The notes under the pieces were generated by a model that was given only the letters and a program-made list of their open reading frames with translations, was not told the origin of the DNA and ran no database searches. Position numbers and translations under genes: made by a program. From the NCBI GenBank assembly GCA_023397045.1, contig JAEWUR010000702.1, positions 1-5,026 of the forward strand: a DNA stretch of 5,026 bases, read 5' to 3'. This DNA is from Planctomycetota bacterium. Its GTDB lineage: Bacteria > Planctomycetota > Planctomycetia > Pirellulales > Thermoguttaceae. Shown here in pieces: positions 1-4,270 of this stretch. Position 1 is the stretch's first letter; every line of letters begins with the position of its first letter.

Positions 1-108
1 TCTGTGCTGGCGACGTGTGCCCAACACGGCCGCCGAGCTTTTCAATTCCTTCACGACGCACTCCTCGCCCATTTCAATGCCCAACCTGCCCCGTCCCTTC
101 TCTCATAA
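1..108 (+). CDS. IS66-family transposase, C-terminal end (partial)
   Basis: The reading frame open from base 1 ends at TAA 106-108 and gives 35 residues: SVLATCAQHGRRAFQF, then LHDALLAHFNAQPAPSLLS. This resembles the extreme C-terminus of IS66 (TnpC) transposases, which typically read like 'ATCRQQGRNVL-(Y/F)L' and finish with a 'PAPSLL' type tail. The protein would be the DDE transposase that cuts and joins the IS ends. The catalytic core lies upstream of the window and cannot be judged, so I cannot say whether the element is intact. The call is supported by the IS66-like terminal sequence that follows within 20 bases. It rests on recalled family resemblance over a short stretch. Confidence 0.72.
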   Translation, partial: SVLATCAQHGRRAFQFLHDALLAHFNAQPAPSLLS

Positions 109-126
109 AAAACCGTGAACGGTTAC
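1..126 (+). mobile_element. Right end of an IS66-family insertion sequence
   Basis: The transposase stop at 106-108 is followed by aaaaccgtgaacggttac (109-126). Read from the element end inward this is GTAACCGTTCACGG, and IS66-family terminal repeats characteristically begin GTAA. A perfect 6-bp inverted repeat (aaccgt/acggtt, 111-124) lies inside it. IS66 elements usually make 8-bp target duplications, so gaatattg (127-134) is the predicted duplication copy. The partner end is outside the window, so neither the second terminal repeat nor the other duplication copy could be seen. Confidence 0.62.
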
Positions 127-145
127 GAATATTGGAGTTGAGCCG

Positions 146-364
146 ATGCGAGACCATTACGATTTTTCGAAGCTGAAGGCGAGGAGGAATCCCTACGCAA
201 AGCTGTTGAAGCAGCCGGTAACGCTTCGCCTTGATCGTGACAGCGTGAAATACTTCAAAGAGATGGCGGCCAAAACCGGCCTGCCCTACCAACAGCTTAT
301 CAATCTTTATCTGCGCGATTGCGCCATGAACCATCGTGAGTTGGCATTGCAGTGGACACCGTGA
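146..364 (+). CDS. BrnA / ribbon-helix-helix antitoxin-like protein
   Basis: This 72-residue protein begins MRDHYDFSKLKARRNPYAK, the N-terminal pattern of the small CopG/BrnA-type antitoxin family ('YDFSKxKRNPYAK'). A predicted ribbon-helix-helix follows: beta strand VTLRLD (residues 25-30), helix 1 around 31-43, and helix 2 after GLPYQ (45-49), running LINLYLRDCA. Family members bind their promoter DNA as dimers and, when paired, neutralise a BrnT-like RNase toxin. The ATG at 146 has GGAG at 134-137, a good spacing. No toxin gene is visible: the DNA just upstream is the IS66 end, only 19 bases from the start codon. Either the toxin was separated by the insertion or this is one of the solitary copies. 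The stop TGA (362-364) overlaps GTG 361, a possible start of the radical SAM gene. Being an antitoxin is inferred from family resemblance; DNA binding is more certain than pairing with a toxin. Confidence 0.8.
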   Translation: MRDHYDFSKLKARRNPYAKLLKQPVTLRLDRDSVKYFKEMAAKTGLPYQQLINLYLRDCAMNHRELALQWTP

Positions 365-2289
365 ATCACGTTTCCTTGAAAGACCTTCTTGTCGATCGCC
401 TTCTGCCGCAGGTGCAGACCCCGGCCCAATATATCGGCGGGGAATGGAACGCCGTGGTGAAGGACCATCGCACGGTTCGCGGAACGCTTTGTCTGGCGTT
501 TCCCGACCTGTATTCGATCGGGATGAGCCATTACGGCTTGCAGGTGTTGTATGATGTGATGAACCGCCGGGCGGATTGGGCCTGCGAACGGGCGTTTGCG
601 CCGATGGCCGACATGGAACGGTTGTTGCGCGAACACGGCCTGCCGCTTTTTGGGCTGGAAAGTTTCACGCCGCTCTCAAAGTACGACGTGTTGGGGTTCA
701 CGCTGCAATACGACCTGTGCTATTCGAACGTGCTGACCATGCTCGATCTGGGCGGGATTCCGCTCGATGCCGCCGAGCGAACGTTGGAACATCCGCTGGT
801 GATCGCCGGTGGGCCGTGTGCAGTGAATCCGGAGCCGATGTCGAAGTTCGTGGATCTGTTCGTGGTTGGCGATGGCGAGGAGGCGCTGCCGGCGGTTTGC
901 GATTTGTGGTTGGAATTGAGGGGGGAGAGGAAGGTGAAAGCGCAGGACGAACTTCCCTCACCCCCGGTCCCTCTCCCGACGACCAACCCTTTGGGTCGGT
1001 GCCCGGGCGAAGGGAGAGAGTCGCCCTCACCCCTAGCCCCTCTCCCAAAGGGAGAGGGGACATTGATGCCGCCCTCACCCCCAGCCCCTCTCCCGCTTGC
1101 GGGCGAGGGGAGATTTGAGATTCTGGCAAAGATGGCGGCGCGGCTGCCATATGTTTTTGTGCCGCGATTCTATCGGCCGGCGGAGGATCGATCGGTGCGG
1201 CCGATTCGGGATGATGTGCCGGCGGAGATTGTGCCGGCGGTCGTTGAGGATTTGAACGACTATCCGCCGCCGCAGGCGCCAATCGTGCCATATATCGAGT
1301 GCGTGCAGGATCGGATCTGCATCGAGATCATGCGCGGCTGTCCGGGCAAGTGCCGCTTCTGCCAGAGCACGACGATCAAGCGACCGCTGCGATTCCGCAC
1401 GGTCGAGAGCATCGTGCAGACGGCGTTGGAGCAGTATCGCACGACCGGTTACAACGAGATTTCGCTGCTTTCGCTTTCGACGAGCGATTATCCGCAATTC
1501 CACGATTTGATGAAGCGGCTGCAAGGGGTTTTTCGGCCGCTGGGCGTGGCCGTCTCGCTGCCGAGCTTGCGCATCAACGAGCAGTTGCAGTTGGTCGGCG
1601 ATCTGATGAACACCGACCGGCACTCCGGCTTGACGCTCGCGCCCGAGGCCGCGCGGGACGATATGCGGCGGCGGATCGGCAAGCCGATCACGAACGAAAA
1701 CTTGCTGGCCGGTTGTCGCACGGCGTTCGAGAATGGTTTTTCGCGTGTGAAACTGTATTTCATGTGCGGACTGCCCGAGGAACGCGAAGAAGACCTCGAC
1801 GGGATCATCGAACTGTCGGAGACGATCGCGCGGCTGGGCCGTGAGGTGCGCGGACGGCCGATCGACGTGGTCATCAACGTGTCGAATTTCGTGCCGAAGC
1901 CGCAGACGCCGTTCCAGTGGAACGCGATGCAGACTCACGAGTATTTTGCTTGGGCTCGCAACTATCTGTACGAGAAGAAACGGATGCGGAGCATTCAACT
2001 GAAGTGCCACGACATCGAGGGGAGTCTGTTGGAAGGCGTGATGTGTCGCGGCGACCGGCAGGTGGGCGAGGCGATCGAGTTGGCATGGCGTCGCGGCGCG
2101 CGTTTGGACGGCTGGTCGGAACATTTTCGGCCCGAGATTTGGTGGCAGGCGCTTTCGGACGTTGGCATCGACATCGAAAAAACGCTGCACCTCCCCTGCC
2201 CTGCCCCGTCGGCGTTGCCGTGGGATCAGATCGGCATCTATCAGGGTCGGGGACATTTGGAGCGCGAGTGCCAGAGGGCGGGCGAGTAG
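352..2289 (+). CDS. B12-binding-type radical SAM protein (TIGR03960-like) with an in-frame repeat insertion
   Basis: The product has 645 residues. The N-terminal part (about 1-200) resembles the cobalamin-binding-type domain of the TIGR03960 family: DRLLPQVQTPAQYIGGEWN near the start, IAGGP at 151-155 and GDGEE at 173-177. I see no canonical DxHxxG cobalamin ligand motif. The radical SAM core starts near residue 310 and holds the 4Fe-4S motif C330-x3-C334-x2-C337 inside MRGCPGKCRFCQ, followed by segments typical of the family such as LAPEAA and MCGLPEE. The biochemical role of the family is unknown; a cytoplasmic SAM-dependent reaction is inferred. Residues about 202-254 (PPVPLP, PLAPLPKGEG, PPAPLPLAGEG) are translated palindromic repeats and look foreign; without them the length is about 593. 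The start is uncertain: GTG 352, or GTG 361, which forms a GTGA overlap with the upstream stop. Neither has a clear Shine-Dalgarno. The DUF2344 (TIGR03936) partner often linked to this family is not in the window. The last 30 codons are duplicated at 2878-2965. Confidence 0.9.
   Translation: MDTVNHVSLKDLLVDRLLPQVQTPAQYIGGEWNAVVKDHRTVRGTLCLAFPDLYSIGMSHYGLQVLYDVMNRRADWACERAFAPMADMERLLREHGLPLFGLESFTPLSKYDVLGFTLQYDLCYSNVLTMLDLGGIPLDAAERTLEHPLVIAGGPCAVNPEPMSKFVDLFVVGDGEEALPAVCDLWLELRGERKVKAQDELPSPPVPLPTTNPLGRCPGEGRESPSPLAPLPKGEGTLMPPSPPAPLPLAGEGRFEILAKMAARLPYVFVPRFYRPAEDRSVRPIRDDVPAEIVPAVVEDLNDYPPPQAPIVPYIECVQDRICIEIMRGCPGKCRFCQSTTIKRPLRFRTVESIVQTALEQYRTTGYNEISLLSLSTSDYPQFHDLMKRLQGVFRPLGVAVSLPSLRINEQLQLVGDLMNTDRHSGLTLAPEAARDDMRRRIGKPITNENLLAGCRTAFENGFSRVKLYFMCGLPEEREEDLDGIIELSETIARLGREVRGRPIDVVINVSNFVPKPQTPFQWNAMQTHEYFAWARNYLYEKKRMRSIQLKCHDIEGSLLEGVMCRGDRQVGEAIELAWRRGARLDGWSEHFRPEIWWQALSDVGIDIEKTLHLPCPAPSALPWDQIGIYQGRGHLERECQRAGE
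955..1111. repeat. Three palindromic 'ccctcaccc...' repeats inside the radical SAM coding sequence
   Basis: Three adjacent copies share the design ccctcacccc-n-(a)gcccctctccc, then a short loop, then a complementary gggagagggg-like arm. Copy 1 spans about 955-1020 and has a long loop containing aaccctttgggtcgg. Copy 2 spans about 1023-1060 (cccctctccc/gggagagggg, loop aaa). Copy 3 spans about 1070-1111 (cccctctcccgc/gcgggcgagggg). A further copy of the same family lies between genes at 3138-3175. Each copy can fold as a strong hairpin in DNA or RNA. The block is read through in frame by the gene, with no stop codon, in a linker between domains. Confidence 0.88.
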
Positions 2290-2298
2290 TGGATGGAG
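2202..2298 (+). repeat. Direct repeat copy 1: 3' end and stop region of the radical SAM gene
   Basis: These 97 bases match 2878-2974 without gaps at an offset of 676, with 90 identities. The repeat covers the last 29 codons of the radical SAM gene, the TAG stop (2287-2289) and nine bases beyond. The seven differences are at 2205, 2206, 2215, 2241, 2256, 2262 and 2271. Five fall at third codon positions, two at first and none at second. Together with copy 2 it brackets the DUF2442-DUF4160 gene pair. Confidence 0.93.
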
Positions 2299-2318
2299 AA
2301 TGGTGGATGGTGTATAAT
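2290..2318 (+). promoter_or_regulatory. Candidate promoter of the DUF2442-DUF4160 pair
   Basis: A perfect TATAAT lies at 2313-2318 in otherwise GC-rich DNA. A 17-bp spacer would place the -35 hexamer at 2290-2295 (tggatg), which matches TTGACA poorly. A start near 2325 would leave a leader of about 15 bases containing the ribosome binding site ggagg (2328-2332). The upstream half consists of tggatgg-type repeats, so the -10 is the only strong evidence. Confidence 0.4.
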
Positions 2319-2339
2319 TGACTTTACGGAGGTCATCCC

Positions 2340-2624
2340 ATGTTTAGACTTGTCGAGGTACGACCGCTTCCCGGCTATCGGCTATATTTGCGATACGATG
2401 ATGGCGTTGCCGGAGAGGTCGATTTGTCGCACTTGGCCGGCAAGGGCGTGTTTCAACTTTGGAACGACGCTGCTGCATTCGATCGTGTTGCGATCGGCAC
2501 TGCTGGCGAACTCTATTGGAATGACACGGTCGATCTCTGCGCCGATGCGCAATACCTGAAGATCACGGGAAAGACTCCCGAAGAGGTCTTTCCTGGTCTT
2601 GCGAAGGCGGCAGCCCATGCCTGA
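2340..2624 (+). CDS. DUF2442 domain protein
   Basis: The product is a 94-residue protein that begins MFRLVEVRPLPGYRLYLRYDDG and continues GEVDLSHLAGKGVFQLWND, then GELYWNDTVDLCADAQYLKITG. This is the typical single DUF2442 domain: a beta-hairpin opening followed by the D-LCADA-Y-L segment near residue 70. The length is normal. The start is well supported by GGAGG at 2328-2332, seven bases before the ATG, and by a TATAAT box just upstream. It overlaps the DUF4160 gene by 8 bases, so the two are translated as a unit. DUF2442 and DUF4160 genes are commonly adjacent and have been regarded as a putative toxin-antitoxin-like pair. Which partner would be toxic is not evident from sequence, and no catalytic residues can be named. 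The pair lies between two copies of the radical SAM gene tail, which suggests it arrived as a cassette. Confidence 0.87.
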   Translation: MFRLVEVRPLPGYRLYLRYDDGVAGEVDLSHLAGKGVFQLWNDAAAFDRVAIGTAGELYWNDTVDLCADAQYLKITGKTPEEVFPGLAKAAAHA

Positions 2625-2877
2625 GATCAGCCGGTTTTACGGCATCGTCATCAAGATGTTCCACAACGATCATCAGCCGCCTCATTTCCACGCGGAATAT
2701 GGTGGTGGCCAGATGGTCGTCACCATCGAAACACTTGCGGTCATCGCCGGCAAGTTGCCGCCACGCGCTACTGGTTTGGTCATGGAATGGGCATCGAAAC
2801 ATCAGGAAGAACTCCAGCTTCTTTGGGACAAGGCGTGCAAGCATGAATCACTGGACCGAATCGATCCGCTGCCCTAG
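2617..2877 (+). CDS. DUF4160 domain protein
   Basis: The product is an 86-residue protein starting MPEISRFYGIVIKMFHNDHQ. The DUF4160 hallmark follows at residues 16-26: HNDHQPPHFHA, with three His and a Pro pair, then EYGG. The rest (LPPRATGLVMEWASKHQEELQLLWDKA) is a predicted helical C-terminal half that fits the family. ATG 2617 was preferred to TTG 2599 because the family usually begins with MPxIxxFYGI and because aaggcgg (2604-2610) is well placed as a ribosome binding site. The gene starts inside the end of DUF2442 (8-base overlap), so expression should be coupled. The clustered histidines suggest possible metal binding or catalysis, but this is inference; no activity is established to my knowledge. 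The stop TAG (2875-2877) directly abuts the second copy of the radical SAM gene tail, so the cassette appears to end exactly at this stop codon. Confidence 0.88.
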   Translation: MPEISRFYGIVIKMFHNDHQPPHFHAEYGGGQMVVTIETLAVIAGKLPPRATGLVMEWASKHQEELQLLWDKACKHESLDRIDPLP

Positions 2878-2974
2878 TGCATCGTCGGCGATGCCGTGGG
2901 ATCAGATCGGCATCTACCAGGGTCGGGGACACTTGGATCGCGAGTGTCAGAGGGCGGGCGAGTAGTGGATGGAG
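2878..2974 (+). repeat. Direct repeat copy 2: displaced radical SAM gene tail (gene fragment)
   Basis: This copy translates as ASSAMPWDQIGIYQGRG, then HLDRECQRAGE and a TAG stop at 2963-2965. It is almost identical to the radical SAM C-terminus ending at 2289, with substitutions P-S, L-M and E-D and four silent changes. It has no start codon or upstream gene body of its own and begins one base after the DUF4160 stop. It is best read as a remnant of the original gene end, or of a related allele, left downstream when the two-gene cassette was inserted. Confidence 0.9.
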
Positions 2975-2994
2975 GATTTTTTCTTGGTTATTTT

Positions 2995-3026
2995 GATCCA
3001 CGAAGGACACGAAGTAACACGAAAGG
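2995..3026 (+). repeat. Dispersed 'gatccacgaaggacacgaag' element, copy A
   Basis: The sequence gatccacgaaggacacgaag is followed by taacacgaaagg. The reverse complement of 4770-4800 has the same first 20 bases and the same cacgaa core after three differing bases. Internally it is built on a repeated cacgaag(g) unit. Elements of this kind recur in planctomycete and verrucomicrobial spacers in my recollection; no function is known to me. Confidence 0.8.
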
Positions 3027-3084
3027 ATTCTGGTTTTCGATTCTCTTGCTTCATCGCACTGATCTGTTGCTTTGACCGCTCGAC

Positions 3085-3112
3085 TTGACAACGAACCGCC
3101 TGGGTTCATACT
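3085..3112 (+). promoter_or_regulatory. Possible sigma70-type promoter upstream of the HAD gene
   Basis: A perfect TTGACA (3085-3090) is followed after 16 bases by CATACT (3107-3112, four of six matches to TATAAT). It points at the HAD hydrolase gene, but a start here would give a leader of nearly 200 bases that crosses two strong hairpins. This weakens the case. Confidence 0.22.
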
Positions 3113-3137
3113 GAGGGATTGCATTATTTGCCGCATT

Positions 3138-3175
3138 CGCCCTCACCCTAACCCTCTCCCGGCGGGAGAGGGGAC
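3138..3175. repeat. Intergenic 'ccctcaccctaaccctctccc' palindrome
   Basis: The sequence cgccctcaccctaaccctct leads into a perfect 9-bp stem: ccctctccc (3152-3160), loop ggc, gggagaggg (3164-3172). It belongs to the same family as the three copies embedded in the radical SAM gene at 955-1111. In the spacer it could act as a transcriptional stop or pause structure, but there is no T-run after it. Confidence 0.85.
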
Positions 3176-3229
3176 GATGGATAGGTTGTGTTGATGCCAT
3201 TGTCTTCGTGGAGCGTTGAAACAACACAG

Positions 3230-3258
3230 GCCGCGGGCTGTTAGCCCCCGGCTATTTT
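3230..3258 (+). terminator. Hairpin with a weak T-tract (candidate terminator or dispersed palindrome)
   Basis: gccgcgggct (3230-3239) pairs with agcccccggc (3243-3252) across a gtt loop with one mismatch in ten, followed by tatttt. It is shaped like an intrinsic terminator for anything transcribed rightward from the DUF2442-DUF4160 side. Palindromes of the form 'ccgcgggctgttagccc' are also common as dispersed repeats in this type of genome, so termination is not certain. Confidence 0.45.
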
Positions 3259-3274
3259 GCTTCTGCATCTCCTA

Positions 3275-3302
3275 TTTCAAATCTCCAGTTTCAAATCTCC
3301 AG
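3275..3302 (+). repeat. Tandem duplication of a 14-mer before the HAD start
   Basis: Two perfect copies of tttcaaatctccag stand side by side (3275-3288 and 3289-3302), ten bases before the HAD start codon. They occupy the place where a ribosome binding site would be expected, and contain none. Confidence 0.9.
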
Positions 3303-3312
3303 CCCAGACGCC

Positions 3313-4164
3313 ATGTACCGCTTGCTTGCCATTGATATCGACGGAACGCTGGTCAACAGCCGAAATGAACTGACGCCGGTCACGCAGGAGGCGCTGGTGC
3401 GGGCGGGCAAGTCGGGAATCCGTGTGGTGCTGGCCACCGGGCGGCGGTATAGCCATGCGCTGCCGCTGGTCGAGCCGCTGGGCATCGACGTGCCGCTGGT
3501 CACGGCCAGCGGGGCATTGGTCAAAGATCCGATCGGGCATCGGACGCTTTTTCAGGCACGGTTCGAGCCGGGCGTCTTGCGGCGGGCCGTGACGATCGTC
3601 GATCGCGAGGGTTTCGACCCGGTGGTGTGCGCCGACACGTTCGGCGAAGGATTCGATTTTTATATCGCCCGGCGTGATGTCCGGTCAGACGATTTGGGCT
3701 ACTATCTGACGCTCAATCCGGCGCGATGGCGGGTTTTTTCGGGCATGCTCGATGAGCCGCCGGCCGATGTTTTCGGCGGGTTCTGCGTCGGGACCCTCGA
3801 TGAGATGAACCAGTTGGAGACGACACTGCACGCCGAGTTGCCGGGGGTGCTGCATACGCACGTGCTGCATCCGCCGCACTATCGGGGGTTTTTTATCGAG
3901 ATCTCGCCAGCCGGCGTGACCAATTGGTCGGCCATTCAGCGGCTGGCCAAGGATTGGGGCATCGCGGAGTCAGAAATTTGCGCGGTGGGCGACGACGTGA
4001 ACGATTTGCAGATGATCCGCGAGGCGGGGCTTGGCGTCGCGATGGGCAACGCGCAGCCGTCGGTCAAAGCGGCCGCCGATCGGATCGCACCGACGCACGA
4101 CGAGGATGGGCTGGCCGAGGTCGTGCGGTGGCTGTTGGCAGAGGGATTAGGAGTCGGGGGTTAG
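3313..4164 (+). CDS. Cof-type HAD-IIB family hydrolase (motif III lysine apparently Asn)
   Basis: The product has 283 residues, a usual length for Cof-type sugar or nucleotide phosphatases of the HAD superfamily, which act in the cytoplasm on small phosphorylated metabolites. Motif I is D8-I-D10-G-T-L (nucleophile D8, acid/base D10). Motif II is T42 in VVLATGRR, and motif IV is GDDVND (226-231) with D227/D228 and D231 for Mg2+. The type IIB cap lies between about residues 85 and 190. In the family, motif III reads like 'GVSKGxAL' with a catalytic Lys. Here it is GVTNWSAI, with N204 (codon aat 3922-3924) in the Lys position, so activity may be altered; K213 is the nearest lysine. The ATG at 3313 gives the standard start three residues before LLAIDIDGT; no Shine-Dalgarno is seen. 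The last residues (GLGVGG) and the stop are encoded by the edge of a G-run array. The substrate cannot be predicted. Confidence 0.92.
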   Translation: MYRLLAIDIDGTLVNSRNELTPVTQEALVRAGKSGIRVVLATGRRYSHALPLVEPLGIDVPLVTASGALVKDPIGHRTLFQARFEPGVLRRAVTIVDREGFDPVVCADTFGEGFDFYIARRDVRSDDLGYYLTLNPARWRVFSGMLDEPPADVFGGFCVGTLDEMNQLETTLHAELPGVLHTHVLHPPHYRGFFIEISPAGVTNWSAIQRLAKDWGIAESEICAVGDDVNDLQMIREAGLGVAMGNAQPSVKAAADRIAPTHDEDGLAEVVRWLLAEGLGVGG

Positions 4165-4201
4165 GGATTGGGGGTTCGGGACTGGGGATTGGGGTTCGGG
4201 G
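4156..4201 (+). repeat. G-run array with uniform 3-nt loops over the HAD stop codon
   Basis: Seven tracts of 3-5 G are separated by exactly three bases each time: loops tta, att, ttc, act, att, ttc. The array begins in the last HAD codons and contains the TAG stop (4162-4164). This is an ideal pattern for G-quadruplex formation in the plus strand and in the HAD mRNA. It may act on mRNA 3' end stability or on the convergent transcription from the minus-strand gene, but that is inference. Confidence 0.85.
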
Positions 4202-4205
4202 CAAA

Positions 4206-4234
4206 GTTGCGAAGCCGCAAGCGGCTTTCGTAAC
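4206..4234. terminator. Stem-loop between convergent genes (candidate bidirectional terminator)
   Basis: gttgcgaagccgc (4206-4218) pairs with gcggctttcgtaac (4221-4234) across an aa loop, with one mismatch and one bulged base. It lies between the ends of the HAD gene (plus) and the MetG-beta gene (minus), where a two-way terminator would be useful. There is no real T-run on either side, so it may simply be a palindromic repeat. Confidence 0.4.
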
Positions 4235-4243
4235 TGCTCGGCA

Positions 4244-4270
4244 CACTATCCACTATCCACTACCCACTAC
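4244..4270 (-). repeat. Heptamer tandem repeat containing the MetG-beta stop codon
   Basis: Four units of a 7-mer, cactatc, cactatc, cactacc and cactac, read on the minus strand as GTAGTGG GTAGTGG ATAGTGG ATAGTG. The stop codon of the minus-strand gene (TAG, 4269-4267) lies in the first unit. Similar agtagtggatgga sequence follows the radical SAM stop at 2285-2298 and its copy at 2961-2974. Confidence 0.85.

Larger units (their letters stand above)
2975..3312. other. Repeat-filled intergenic spacer
   Basis: I see no convincing gene here. The spacer holds, in order: a gatccacgaaggacacgaag-type repeat (2995-3026), a possible promoter (3085-3112), a ccctcaccc palindrome (3138-3175), a GC-rich hairpin (3230-3252) and a 14-bp tandem duplication just before the HAD start (3275-3302). 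The stretch at about 3030-3080 (a 'tctcttgcttcatcgcactg' type sequence) matches none of these, and I have no call for it. A minus-strand open frame across 2780-3136 consists mostly of these repeats and the copied gene tail. Confidence 0.7.

Noticed and set aside
955..1111. Possible CRISPR array from three similar repeats
   Set aside because: The units are palindromic and adjacent without unique spacers of constant length, they sit inside a coding gene, and no cas gene is near.
698..1291. Minus-strand open frame rich in Pro and Ser across the repeat block
   Set aside because: Its open state comes from the ccctcaccc/gggagagg repeats having few stops in any frame; there is no domain and no ribosome binding site.
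1075..2256. Minus-strand open frame of 393 codons
   Set aside because: It lies antisense to the radical SAM gene, whose plus-strand protein has clear motifs. The minus product is Arg/His/Leu-rich, with no recognisable domain, as expected from the complement of GC-rich codons.
2290..2339. Riboswitch or attenuator in the DUF2442 leader
   Set aside because: The leader after the TATAAT box is only about 15-20 bases, and the upstream part is tggatgg repeats; no stable structure is visible.
2699..2965. Plus-strand open frame ending in PWDQIGIYQGRG...AGE, possibly a fused gene
   Set aside because: The first part is a shadow frame of DUF4160, and only the last 29 codons are meaningful, as the duplicated radical SAM tail. 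It is a chance joining.
2780..3136. Minus-strand open frame of 118 codons in the spacer
   Set aside because: It is the complement of the DUF4160 end, the copied gene tail and the cacgaagg repeat. No start signal or family resemblance was found.
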